From NCBI GenBank assembly GCA_017307955.1, contig JAFKFV010000019.1, positions 124,001 to 188,000 on the forward strand: a stretch of DNA of 64,000 nt, read 5' to 3'. Source of the DNA: Allobosea sp. Lineage in GTDB: Bacteria; Pseudomonadota; Alphaproteobacteria; Rhizobiales; Kaistiaceae. Of the stretch, positions 1 through 9,684 are shown one piece after another; the stretch's first letter is position 1; every line of letters begins with the position of its first letter. The position numbers and the translations under genes are program-made. The notes beneath the pieces were generated by a model. The model worked only from the letters and a program-made list of their open reading frames with translations, made no database searches and had not been told where the DNA came from.

Positions 1-70
1 TGGCGAGGCCTGCGCCTTCGCCGGGGAGGATGGCGTCCCTGGGCGGCTTGCCGGCGCTCTGGTCGGTCAT
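1..70 (-). CDS. N-terminal fragment, probable RND efflux pump permease
   Basis: Only the first 23 codons are inside the window (ATG at 70, reading left; begins MTDQSAGKPPRD). The start lies 3 bases after the stop of the periplasmic adaptor gene on the same strand, which is the usual position of the inner-membrane pump in adaptor-pump operons. The visible residues are a polar cytoplasmic-type leader with no diagnostic motif, so the permease call is inferred from position alone. Confidence 0.45.
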   Translation of the reverse strand, partial: MTDQSAGKPPRDAILPGEGAGLA

Positions 71-73
71 GCC

Positions 74-1267
74 TCAGCTCCCCTTCGCGGCCGACTGGCC
101 GGCGGGCTGTGGCTGGCTGGCACCCTGCCCCGCCTCGGCGATCTTGGCGCCGGGGCGAAGGCGCTGAAGCCCTTCGACCACGACCTTGTCGCCCTCGGCG
201 AGATCGCTGCTCGAGACCAGCACGCGGCCGCTCTGGCGCTGCAGGATCGAGATCGGCGCACGAGCGACGCCATCGCTGCCGGCGAGCTTCCAGACATAGG
301 AGCCGGTGCGGTCCCACTGGATGGCGAGCGCGGAGACGGCGAGCTGCTTCTCGCCCGGGAACGGCAGGTCAACCTTCACCGCCATGCCGGGGCGCACGCC
401 GATCGCCTGCGCCGCCGCGGCGTCCAGAGTCGCCTCGACCTTCAGCGTCCGCGCGGTGGCATCGACGCGGGTATCAATCGCGGAGAGCGCGCCCTTGATG
501 ACGGCGTCCGGCTTCGATTCCGCCGAGGCGGTCACGGCCTGGCCGATCTCGACGCGACCGGCATAGCGCTCCGGAATGAGGAAGGAGACCTTCATCACCG
601 AGGGATCGTCCAGCGTCGTGATCACGGTCGACGGCGTCACGAGGTCGCCGACCGACAGCGTGCTGATGCCGACGACACCGTCGAAAGGCGCGGTAACCGT
701 GCGGCGGTCGAGCGCGATCTGCGCGCCGAGCAGGCCGATCTCGGCGCGGCGCTCGGCCGACTGCGCATCCTGCAGCGCGGAGAGCGTGAGATTGTTGGTG
801 CTGGCCAGCTTCTGCGACCGCTCGAGAGTCTTCTTCGCATCGCTGAGCGCGACGGAAGCGAGATCGAGCGCCGCCTTCTGGTCGGAATCGTCGAGGCGGA
901 CCAGCGGCTGCCCCTTCTCGACCGCGTCGCCGGCCTTGAAGAGCACTTCCATGACCTCGGCGGTCACCTGCGGATAGACATTGATGGACTGCGGCACGAG
1001 CACGGTGCCCACGGCGCGCACGTCGTCCGTCACGATGTCGCTGCCGACCGGCTCCGTCACGACCAGCGTCGGCCCGCCGAGCCCGCCACGGCGATTGCCG
1101 CCCCCGCCGGCGCCGGCCTGTCCGCCAGCGGCGCCTGGCGCAGCGGCGACAGGGCCGCCTGCGGCCTCGCCGCCGGCAGCCTGCTGGCGGTGCTCATAAA
1201 AATACCAGCCGCCTCCCGCGAGGGCGAGCACGAGCAGAGAGAGAAGAAGCTGCTTCCAGAAGGCCAT
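74..1267 (-). CDS. RND efflux periplasmic adaptor (HlyD/AcrA/MdtA family)
   Basis: This 397-residue membrane fusion protein would link an inner-membrane RND pump to an outer-membrane channel. Residues 5-22 form an N-terminal membrane anchor or signal segment, followed by a Gly/Ala-rich linker to about residue 66. Then come the lipoyl-like half (VLFKAGDAVEKGQPLVRLDD), an alpha-helical hairpin around 130-180, the second lipoyl half (TVTAPFDGVVG), a beta-barrel, and a membrane-proximal domain ending near 375. The start has a GGGATGGG ribosome site. It sits 89 bases downstream of the AraC gene on the same strand and 3 bases upstream of the next gene, so an AraC-controlled efflux operon is plausible. 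The exported substrate is unknown. Confidence 0.9.
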   Translation of the reverse strand: MAFWKQLLLSLLVLALAGGGWYFYEHRQQAAGGEAAGGPVAAAPGAAGGQAGAGGGGNRRGGLGGPTLVVTEPVGSDIVTDDVRAVGTVLVPQSINVYPQVTAEVMEVLFKAGDAVEKGQPLVRLDDSDQKAALDLASVALSDAKKTLERSQKLASTNNLTLSALQDAQSAERRAEIGLLGAQIALDRRTVTAPFDGVVGISTLSVGDLVTPSTVITTLDDPSVMKVSFLIPERYAGRVEIGQAVTASAESKPDAVIKGALSAIDTRVDATARTLKVEATLDAAAAQAIGVRPGMAVKVDLPFPGEKQLAVSALAIQWDRTGSYVWKLAGSDGVARAPISILQRQSGRVLVSSSDLAEGDKVVVEGLQRLRPGAKIAEAGQGASQPQPAGQSAAKGS

Positions 1268-1329
1268 GGCCCATCCCGTCGAGATGCGTACGGCCTCTAA
1301 CGTTTGGGCGACGGCGCTCCGTCGCTGCA

Positions 1330-1353
1330 GCGCATTAATTATCGGTAATGCGC
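1330..1353. repeat. Perfect inverted repeat between AraC and efflux adaptor genes
   Basis: The arms GCGCATTA and TAATGCGC (8 bp each) flank an 8-base AT-rich spacer. The element lies 3 bases past the stop codon of the AraC gene and about 62 bases before the efflux adaptor start. It could be a regulator-binding dyad or a weak hairpin terminator. There is no T-run on either side, which favours the operator reading. Confidence 0.5.
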
Positions 1354-1356
1354 GCG

Positions 1357-2253
1357 TCAGCCGGCAATGCTGGCGGCGCGGGTCTCGCGGAAGCTGCGGC
1401 GCATGTCGCGCGGCGTGCAGCCATAGCGCTCGCGGAACGCTTCATAGAAGCGGCTGAGCGAGCCGAAGCCGGCCTCGAAGGCGATCTCGGCGATCTCGTC
1501 CTCGCTTGCGAGGAGACGGCCATGGGCAAGCATCAGCCGCTGGCGCGTCACATATTCATTGATCGTCATGCCGAGCGTGCGGCGGAACAGCGTCATCGCA
1601 TAGTTGGGATGCAGCCCGACCGAGGCGGCGATATCGGCGACCGCGATCGCCTCGGTGGCATGCTCGGCGATGTAGCGGGCCATGCGATGCACCTTGTCGC
1701 GATGCGCGTCGCCGCCGTCGGGATCGGCCTCGCGGGCGCGGCGCTCCTCCTCGTCTGAGGCAAGGTCGCGCCAGCCGTCGATCTCGATGCGGCGGAGCCG
1801 TGCCGCGAGCTCGTCGCGCACCACCGGCAGCATGGTCGCGCGGCGGTGGAGCAGCAGCTCATGCCAGTCGGCGAACTGGTCCTGCTCGAAGGGGCGCACG
1901 CGGTTCGCGACGAGCAGCCCGCCCTGCAACAGCGCCGTCTTCAGTGCCTCGCAGCCCGGCATCGCCAGTACCATGTCGATCGGCACGTCGCTGCAGATGA
2001 AGCTCGTGCCCTCGTCGATCGCGATCACGCGGTGCGGAATCGCGGCCCAGAACATCGCAAGGTCGCCGCGCTTCAGCGTCACCGTGCGGCCGTTGAACAG
2101 ATAGGTCATCTGGCCGGCGACGATGAGGTTGATCTCGACATGGCTGTGGACATGGGCCGAGCGCATGAGTCGGACGGCCGCCACGGAGCCCACGTTGAAG
2201 GAGCCCCGTTCCGGCGTCATGTGGTCGGGATCGACGAGAAATTCCTGCTGCAT
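1357..2253 (-). CDS. AraC family transcriptional regulator (MelR-like)
   Basis: The N-terminal half is a cupin sensor domain (HSHVEINLIVAGQMTYLFNG, about residues 35-55). The C-terminal 100 residues hold the double helix-turn-helix of AraC/XylS, with IADIAASVGLHPNYAMTLF and EIAEIAFEAGFGSLSRFYEAF. I chose the ATG at 2253 (MQQEFLVDP); a GTG four codons upstream (2265) is possible and neither has a strong ribosome site. The gene diverges from the ugpC-type ATPase gene and precedes an efflux adaptor on its own strand, so it could control either. Cupin AraC proteins next to sugar ABC genes usually sense sugars, hence the MelR-like label. The ligand is unknown. Confidence 0.88.
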   Translation of the reverse strand: MQQEFLVDPDHMTPERGSFNVGSVAAVRLMRSAHVHSHVEINLIVAGQMTYLFNGRTVTLKRGDLAMFWAAIPHRVIAIDEGTSFICSDVPIDMVLAMPGCEALKTALLQGGLLVANRVRPFEQDQFADWHELLLHRRATMLPVVRDELAARLRRIEIDGWRDLASDEEERRAREADPDGGDAHRDKVHRMARYIAEHATEAIAVADIAASVGLHPNYAMTLFRRTLGMTINEYVTRQRLMLAHGRLLASEDEIAEIAFEAGFGSLSRFYEAFRERYGCTPRDMRRSFRETRAASIAG

Positions 2254-2350
2254 GAGAGCGCCCACTGCCTGCCCGGATCATAGCCGAGAGAAGCCGGCTG
2301 ACCAGTGCGGCACGCCGCCCGCGCGCGGGATCGTATCGGCGGCGGGCGAA

Positions 2351-2388
2351 ATCGTACTTTACTCCCGCCTTAGGATCGTGGACTTTAC
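2351..2388 (+). promoter_or_regulatory. Imperfect direct repeat, candidate AraC-binding half-sites
   Basis: ATCGT-ACTTTAC (2351-2362) and ATCGTGGACTTTAC (2375-2388) repeat in the same orientation; the ACTTTAC parts are 26 bases apart. They lie in the 210-base divergent region between the araC-type gene and the ABC ATPase gene, about 75-110 bases before the ATPase start. AraC-family proteins bind direct repeats, so this is the best operator candidate here. It is inference from position and spacing only. Confidence 0.4.
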
Positions 2389-2463
2389 GCGCCGGAGGAA
2401 TGCCGCCGTTCTCGGCCCCATGCCCCCCATAGCTCGGGCCGACACATTTGGGAGATGAATTCA

Positions 2464-3555
<1,092 letters not shown>

Positions 3556-3584
3556 GCCGACCCACGGTCCTGCAAGGCTTTGAC

Positions 3585-3621
3585 GAGGCCCGGAAGCGCC
3601 GCTTCCGGGCCTCGGCTTTTG
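3585..3621 (+). terminator. Rho-independent terminator after ugpC
   Basis: A perfect 13-bp stem (GAGGCCCGGAAGC pairing with GCTTCCGGGCCTC) has a 3-base loop and is followed by GGCTTTTG. It lies 30 bases after the ugpC-type stop and isolates that gene from rirA. Confidence 0.85.
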
Positions 3622-3734
3622 TTGACTGGCCGGGAAAGGTTGAATCCGACGCCCGGAATCCTTAAGACTGACGGAAATTCGCCGCGCCGCGCAGCCCTCG
3701 CCGCCGCGGTTCCCGTGTCAGCAAGGGACGACGC

Positions 3735-4229
3735 ATGCGCCTTACCCAGCAGACCAGCTATTCGATCCGCGTGCTGCTCTACTGCGCGGCGAACACGACC
3801 GACAACAGCCGCATCCGCGACATCGCCGCGACCTACAACATCTCCGAGCTGCATCTCTTCAAGATCATGCATGTGCTCGTCGAGGCCGGCTTCGTCGAGA
3901 CGATCCGCGGCCGCAATGGCGGCATCCGACTGGCCCGGCCGGCGAACGAGATCTCGATCGGCGCCGTCGTGCGCGCGACGGAGAGCAATTTCTTCCTGAC
4001 CGACTGCTTCGACACCGCGCATCGCGATTGCCCGCTGGTCGATGCCTGCGGCGTCAACCGCATCCTCTCCGAGGCGCTGGCCGCCTTCTTCGCCGTGCTC
4101 GACCGCTACACGGTGGCCGATGTCGCGCGCGATCGCGGGCAGCTGCGCAACCTGCTCGATCTCGGCGCCGACCTGCCGCCGCCCGTCGTGGCCAAGGCCC
4201 CCAAGACGCTGCCGGCCGAGATCGCCTGA
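3735..4229 (+). CDS. rirA: Rrf2 family iron-responsive regulator RirA
   Basis: This 164-residue Rrf2 protein opens with the family winged helix (MRLTQQTSYSIRVLLYCA; wing VETIRGRNGGIRLARP). Cysteines at 91, 99 and 105 (C-x7-C-x5-C) match the Fe-S-ligating set of rhizobial RirA and differ from the closer spacing of NsrR. RirA senses iron through an Fe-S cluster and represses iron-uptake genes when iron is sufficient. The window also carries exbB-exbD-tonB, a typical member of such a regulon. The start is supported by AAGGGACG upstream. The main alternative is a closely related Fe-S Rrf2 regulator of different target range. Confidence 0.82.
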   Translation: MRLTQQTSYSIRVLLYCAANTTDNSRIRDIAATYNISELHLFKIMHVLVEAGFVETIRGRNGGIRLARPANEISIGAVVRATESNFFLTDCFDTAHRDCPLVDACGVNRILSEALAAFFAVLDRYTVADVARDRGQLRNLLDLGADLPPPVVAKAPKTLPAEIA

Positions 4230-4233
4230 CGGC

Positions 4234-4262
4234 TTGACGGGCTCCGGCCCGCCTTCCACAAT
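4234..4262 (+). promoter_or_regulatory. Sigma-70-like promoter for the cNMP-binding protein gene
   Basis: TTGACG (4234-4239) and CACAAT (4257-4262) are 17 bases apart. Transcription would begin near 4268-4270, exactly where the ribosome-site hairpin starts, leaving a 5' leader of only about 24 bases. This is prediction from spacing and consensus. Confidence 0.5.
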
Positions 4263-4266
4263 CCGA

Positions 4267-4289
4267 GGTCTCTCCAGGGAGGAGAGACC
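4267..4289 (+). promoter_or_regulatory. Hairpin sequestering the ribosome binding site
   Basis: GGTCTCTCC (4267-4275) pairs perfectly with GGAGAGACC (4281-4289) around the loop AGGGA. The Shine-Dalgarno sequence AGGGAGGAG runs from the loop into the 3' arm, and the hairpin ends 3 bases before the ATG at 4293. If formed, it would hide the ribosome site, so translation may depend on opening by a protein, small RNA or temperature. Confidence 0.6.
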
Positions 4290-4292
4290 AGC

Positions 4293-4787
4293 ATGGATAT
4301 CCGGGACGTCCTCGGCCGGATCAGCCTTTTCGCCGATGCCCTGACACCGTCGCAGCGAGACCAGCTCGCGGCGCGCTGCCGGATCGTGACCTATCCGCGC
4401 GACGCCGTCGTGATGAGCGAAGGCGATTTCGGCGGCTTCATGCTGGCGATCATCAGCGGGCGCCTCGGCGTCACCACCGGGAGCCGGCGCGAGCGCCATC
4501 CGGTGGCGACGATCGGACCCGGCGAGATCGTGGGCGAGATGGCGCTCCTGACCGGCGCAAGGCGTGCCGCGACGGTGACGGCGCTCGAATCGACGATCGC
4601 CGTCGAGATTTCCAAGGTTGCGCTTGAGGCGATGTTCCTGCAGGCGCCGGATCTCTTCGACCGGCTCGGGGCGCTGCTCGCCGACCGGCAGCGCCGGCTC
4701 GGCGAGCCCCAGGCCGCGCCCGGCCGCGCGAGCGAGATCATCGATGCGATGAAGCGGCTGTTCGGCCGCCCCTCGCTCAGCCACTGA
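4293..4787 (+). CDS. Stand-alone cyclic nucleotide-binding (Crp-like sensor) domain protein
   Basis: The 164-residue protein is almost entirely one cNMP-binding beta-roll (residues about 8-125). Its phosphate-binding cassette begins GEMALLTGARRA at residues 81-92, with the arginine that normally contacts the cyclic phosphate. Unlike Crp/Fnr proteins it has no helix-turn-helix; the C-terminus is a short basic helix. It may therefore act by protein-protein contact as a cyclic-nucleotide-responsive switch. The 3' end overlaps the convergent DUF3307 gene by 11 bases. The leader contains a ribosome-site hairpin. Confidence 0.85.
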   Translation: MDIRDVLGRISLFADALTPSQRDQLAARCRIVTYPRDAVVMSEGDFGGFMLAIISGRLGVTTGSRRERHPVATIGPGEIVGEMALLTGARRAATVTALESTIAVEISKVALEAMFLQAPDLFDRLGALLADRQRRLGEPQAAPGRASEIIDAMKRLFGRPSLSH

Positions 4788-5166
4788 GCCAGATCAGCAG
4801 CGCGCAGATCGCGAGATAGGTCAGTTGGTGCAGGAACTGGTCGCTGCCGAGGCCGCGCCAATATTCCTTGTCGCGCACAGTCCAGCCCTTGCGGTCGCCG
4901 ATGACGGCCTTGATCCAGTCGACATGATAATGCGTGACGAATTCGGCGAGGACGATGGCCGCGGCCACGACCGCGCTGACCGGCATCAGCAGGAAGACGG
5001 GGATGCTCGCCACCGCATGCTGCGCCGCATGCGACAGCCCGGCCGGATGGCCATAGACGCCCTTCATCTCGATCTGTCGCGGCGTCTGGAAGAAGAAATC
5101 GCAGAATAGGTGCTTGATCTGAAGCCAGACAAGCACGGCAAGAGCGGCGATGGCGCCTTCGGTCAT
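4777..5166 (-). CDS. DUF3307 membrane protein
   Basis: This small integral membrane protein has about four hydrophobic segments. It carries the family pattern of an N-terminal QIKHLFCDFFFQ helix and a HYHVDWIKAVIGD segment with conserved His/Asp, ending near LTYLAICALLIWL. I prefer the ATG at 5166 (GGGGA six bases upstream), giving 129 residues; a GTG at 5202 would add 12 residues. The role of DUF3307 is unknown. The gene stands alone and converges on the cNMP-binding protein gene. Confidence 0.75.
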   Translation of the reverse strand: MTEGAIAALAVLVWLQIKHLFCDFFFQTPRQIEMKGVYGHPAGLSHAAQHAVASIPVFLLMPVSAVVAAAIVLAEFVTHYHVDWIKAVIGDRKGWTVRDKEYWRGLGSDQFLHQLTYLAICALLIWLSG

Positions 5167-5271
5167 CGATGTCCCCGGCGGGTTCGACGCCCCCGACGCC
5201 ACCCCGGGAGCATCTTAGGCGCAATCGCCCGGCCTCCTGTGAACGCGGTCACACCTGCGAGGCGACGGCTC

Positions 5272-6107
<836 letters not shown>

Positions 6108-6111
<4 letters not shown>

Positions 6112-7226
6112 GCCGAGAGCTTCCTGATCCACTGGTCGATGGTGACGGCGACGATGATCAAGACGCCGACGGCGAAATCCTGCCAGAGCAGTTCGAGGCC
6201 GGAGAGCGCGAGGCCGTTGCGGAAGACGCCAACGATGAGCGCGCCGACCAGCGTGCCGATGATCGAGCCGCGGCCGCCGAACAGGCTGGTGCCGCCGATC
6301 ACGACCGCGGTGATGGAATCGAGATTGGCGGTCTGGCCGGCCTGCGGACTGACGCCGCCGATGCGGCCGATCAGGACCCAGGCCGCGATGGCGCAGATGA
6401 AGCCGGCCAGCGCATAGACGCCGATCAGCGTCTTGTTGGTGTTGATGCCGGCAAGGCGCGCCGCATCGGGATCATCGCCCGTCGCATAGACATGGCGGCC
6501 GAAGGCGGTCTTGTTCAGGATGTACCAGACGGCGAGCGCGACCAAGAGCATCACGATCGAGCCGTAGGTCAGCACCCAGCCCTTCAAGAAGACCCAGTCG
6601 AGCCCCAGCGTCCTGGAGAAGAAGTCATAGGGCTTGATGACCGTCCCGGTCCATTGCAGGAACGGCGCGGCCTCCTGCATGTCCTGCGAGCGGATGGTCT
6701 CGCTGCGCGAATACCAGACATTGAGCGCGCCGAAGATGCTCCAGGTGCCGAGCGTCACGATGAAGGGCGGCAGGCGCAGCATCGTCACGATGATGCCGTT
6801 GACGAGGCCGCAGGCGAGACCGCAGAGGAGGCCGAGCGGAAAGGCGATCTCGACCGGGACGCCATAGACGACCGCCGTGCGGCCCATCACCACCGAGGCG
6901 AGGATCATGATCGCGCCGACCGAGAGGTCGATGCCGGCGGTGAGGATGATCAGCGTCTGGGCGACGCCCAGGATCGCGATGATCGTCACCTGCTGCAGGA
7001 TCAGCGAGAAGTTGAACGGCGCCAGGAACTTGCCCGGCGCGGCGATCGAGAAGATGACGATGCCGATCAGCAGCACGATGAAGGGAATGCTGGTCGGGAA
7101 GCGGTGCAGGAAGGCCTGGGCGCGGCGCACGAGCCCGACATCCCGCTCCTCGAAGCTGGCGACCGTCTCGTCGGCTCCCTTGAGACCGCGCTCTGCGGCC
7201 GTCGATCCGGCAGAATTGTCACTCAT
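6108..7226 (-). CDS. frcC: Fructose-type ABC transporter permease FrcC
   Basis: This 372-residue BPD_transp_2-type sugar permease has about nine to ten membrane spans. The family segment TAGIDLSVGAIM appears in the middle and the ATPase-contact region near VYALAGFICAIAAWVL. The start at 7226 (MSDNSAGS) has a GGGGAGGAG ribosome site; an in-frame ATG further upstream lacks one. A cytoplasmic tail of about 50 residues precedes the first span. It lies between frcB and frcA and would form the membrane channel for a hexose. Confidence 0.87.
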
Positions 7227-7256
7227 GCGGCGAACTCCTCCCCTCTCGCCCGATGA

Positions 7257-7280
7257 CGGGAGCCGCCGGAGCGGCTCCCG
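7257..7280 (-). other. Intercistronic stem-loop between frcB and frcC
   Basis: CGGGAGCCGC (7257-7266) and GCGGCTCCCG (7271-7280) form a perfect 10-bp stem with a 4-base loop and no T-run. It follows the frcB stop and precedes the frcC ribosome site. Such hairpins commonly protect the upstream message, giving more binding protein than permease. Confidence 0.65.
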
Positions 7281-7315
7281 CATGACCATGAAGCGCCGTC
7301 AGGCGGCGTTTCCGC

Positions 7316-8317
7316 TCAGCCCCAGCAGAGCTTCAGGCCTTCCTCGACGGTGATCGAGGGAACGCCGTCGACGGGCTTCGCCGTCACGAGCTGCGCGCCG
7401 GTGTCAAAGAAGCCGACGGCCGGATCGATCTCGGGCAGCGTGCCGGAGTGGATCGCCTCGAGGGCCATGGCGGCCATCTTCAGCGGATATTGCTGACTGG
7501 TCGCGCCGATGACGCCGGCCTCGACATTCTTGACGCCCGGGCAGCCGCCGTCGACCGAGACGATCATGACGCTGCCGTCGTCCTTGCCGACCGCCTTCAG
7601 CGCCTCCCACGCGCCGGCCGCGGCCGGCTCGTTGATCGTGTAGACGACATTGACGTCCGGGCACTTCTGCAGCGCGTTCTCCATCGCCGTGCGGCCCTTT
7701 TCCTGGTCGCCCTGGCTGATCTCATGCGTGCAGATGCGCGGATCGTCCTCGTCGCCGTACTTGTTCGGGTCCTTCACGTCGATGCCGAAGCCCTGCATGA
7801 AGCCCTGGTCGCGCAGATAATCGACGGTCGGCTGGTTGGTGGCGAGGTCGAGGAACACGATCTTCGCGTCCTTGGCCTTGTCGCCGAGCGTCTTGTTGGC
7901 CCAGGCGCCGATCAGCTGGCCGGCCTTGCGGTTGTCAGTCGCGAAGGTGGCGTCGGCCGCGTTCATCGGGTCGAGCGGCGTGTCGAGCACGATCACCTTG
8001 AGGCCCGCGTCGCGCGCCTTCTGGATGGTCGGCACGATGGCCTTCGAGTCCGAGGGAACGATGGCGAAGCCCTTGGCCCCGGCTGCGATCAGGTTCTCGA
8101 TCGCGGCCACCTGGCCGTCATTGTCGCCGTCATATTTGCCCGCGGCGGTCTGCAGCGTGATGCCGAGTTCGGCCGCCTTGGCCTGGGCGCCTTCGCGCAT
8201 CTTCACGAAGAAGGGATTCGTCTCGGTCTTGGTGATGAGGCCGATGACCTCGTCGGCCAGAACGGGCATGGCAGAGAGCGCCAGAATGCTTCCGGCGAGC
8301 ATGATCTTCTTCAGCAT
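7316..8317 (-). CDS. frcB: Fructose-type sugar-binding protein FrcB
   Basis: This periplasmic type I substrate-binding protein has 333 residues. The signal peptide is MLKKIMLAGSILALSAMPVLA, with cleavage after ALA/DE. The mature protein begins DEVIGLITKTETNPFFVKM, followed by the AGKYDGDN and DATFATDN segments characteristic of FrcB-like fructose-binding proteins, and ends LCWG. A GGAGGAG ribosome site sits 6 bases before the ATG. It is the first structural gene of the operon, downstream of a ROK regulator. Fructose is the likely substrate by family; another ketose or hexose cannot be excluded. Confidence 0.87.
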   Translation of the reverse strand: MLKKIMLAGSILALSAMPVLADEVIGLITKTETNPFFVKMREGAQAKAAELGITLQTAAGKYDGDNDGQVAAIENLIAAGAKGFAIVPSDSKAIVPTIQKARDAGLKVIVLDTPLDPMNAADATFATDNRKAGQLIGAWANKTLGDKAKDAKIVFLDLATNQPTVDYLRDQGFMQGFGIDVKDPNKYGDEDDPRICTHEISQGDQEKGRTAMENALQKCPDVNVVYTINEPAAAGAWEALKAVGKDDGSVMIVSVDGGCPGVKNVEAGVIGATSQQYPLKMAAMALEAIHSGTLPEIDPAVGFFDTGAQLVTAKPVDGVPSITVEEGLKLCWG

Positions 8318-8379
8318 GACTTCTCCTCCCTGGTCGTCGTTCCTTTGGCGGAGCGGAGAGACCAGTCCCCCGCAACGCT

Positions 8380-8394
8380 TCCGGCAGTGCCGGA
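8380..8394. promoter_or_regulatory. Perfect 15-bp palindrome upstream of frcB
   Basis: TCCGGCA-G-TGCCGGA lies between the ROK gene and frcB, 63 bases upstream of the frcB start. It could be an operator for the ROK regulator or a hairpin in the leader. No T-run follows, which argues against a terminator. Confidence 0.45.
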
Positions 8395-8430
8395 CCGCAT
8401 GAGACTGCCTCCCGCAGCCCCATGAAGCTC

Positions 8431-9684
8431 TCAGGCCTCCGCGACGAGGTCGCGGACGCCCCTTTCGCCGTCGGCGCGCGTCAGGATCGAGGCGCGCGGC
8501 GAGAAATTGAAGAACATCGGCAGGCTGGCGGCGCCGATAGCGCCGGCATTGCGGCCGAAGGAACCATGAACGAGGCGCGGCGGCCGTCGCGCCTCGGGCT
8601 TGTCGCGCTCCAGCGCGGCGGCGAGCCGCCCGAGCACGGCGTCGATCAGACCGCCGTCGATATCGGAATCGACGACCACCAGCGGCACGTCCAGCAGCGC
8701 GATGGCCGACCAGACAGCCGGCGACAGTGCATCGACCATGTCGTCCAGCCATTCCCCGACCGCCCCATGCTCGGAGCGCACCGCCGCCTCCAGCGCGGCG
8801 CCGCCGGCAGAGGGGATGCCGTGGAAGGCGAGATGCCGCGCGAGCGCGTTGAGCGAGGCGCGGGTGATGAGGAGCTCGCGGCCGTCGGCGGCGGGCGGGG
8901 CCGAGGCGAGGCGGCTCGGCGCCACCGGCAGCACCGCGACGTCGCCGGCATTGCCGTGACTGCCGTGCAGGCAGTCGCCGCCCGTCACGATGCCGCCGCC
9001 GATGGCCGGCCCGACGAAGAGATAGAGGAAATCGTCCGCCTGGCGCCCGACCCCATAGAAAAGCTCGGCAATGGCAGCGGCGCTGCCGTCATTCTCGCCG
9101 AAGACGGGAAGGCCGGTTTCCTCCTCCAGCCGGGCCGGGAAATCGAAACCGTCCCAGCGCTCGAAGGTCGATGGCGGCAGGCCAAGGCGCCCGAGCCACG
9201 CCCCGAGATTATAGGGATGCGCGACACCGATGCCGGCGAAGCGGGTGCGCTCCTGCGCATCCAGCGTCGCGAGCAGTTCGTCGATGTCGCGCAGCACGAT
9301 GGCGAGCGCCTCCTCGGGCGCCGGCAGCACCATGTCGTAATCGCGACGCGCCAGCACGCGACCACCGAAATCGATGAGGATCGTCTCCATGGAGCGGCGG
9401 TCGAGGCGGACGCCGATGCCATAGGCACCGTCCGCCTTCGCGCGCAGCATCGTCGCGGGCTGGCCGCGCCCGCCGGCATGTCGCTTTCCGACGGCCTCGA
9501 TCAGCCCGAGCTCGACCAGCTTCTCGATGATGGCGCCGATGGCGGTGTTGGTGAGGTCGGCGGCCCGGGCGAGGTCGGCCTTCGAGGCCTCGCCGGCGCG
9601 GCGCAACCGCTGCAGGACGAGCCGCTCGTTATAGCGCCGCAGCTGCGCGGAATTGCTCCCGCGGCCGTTGCCCAGCCTCTCCAC
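8431..9684 (-). CDS. ROK family transcriptional regulator (sugar operon)
   Basis: This 417-residue protein has an N-terminal winged helix (about residues 20-75; KADLARAADLTNTAIGAIIEKL) and an ROK sugar-kinase-like domain. The ATP-site DxGxT motif of true ROK kinases is degenerate (LDRRSMETILIDFGG) and the usual Cys-rich zinc motif is not evident, so it is a regulator rather than a kinase. The ENDGSAAAIAE segment of the sugar site is present. It sits directly upstream of frcBCA on the same strand, as FrcR-type regulators do, and probably responds to the imported sugar. Confidence 0.85.
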   Translation of the reverse strand: MERLGNGRGSNSAQLRRYNERLVLQRLRRAGEASKADLARAADLTNTAIGAIIEKLVELGLIEAVGKRHAGGRGQPATMLRAKADGAYGIGVRLDRRSMETILIDFGGRVLARRDYDMVLPAPEEALAIVLRDIDELLATLDAQERTRFAGIGVAHPYNLGAWLGRLGLPPSTFERWDGFDFPARLEEETGLPVFGENDGSAAAIAELFYGVGRQADDFLYLFVGPAIGGGIVTGGDCLHGSHGNAGDVAVLPVAPSRLASAPPAADGRELLITRASLNALARHLAFHGIPSAGGAALEAAVRSEHGAVGEWLDDMVDALSPAVWSAIALLDVPLVVVDSDIDGGLIDAVLGRLAAALERDKPEARRPPRLVHGSFGRNAGAIGAASLPMFFNFSPRASILTRADGERGVRDLVAEA

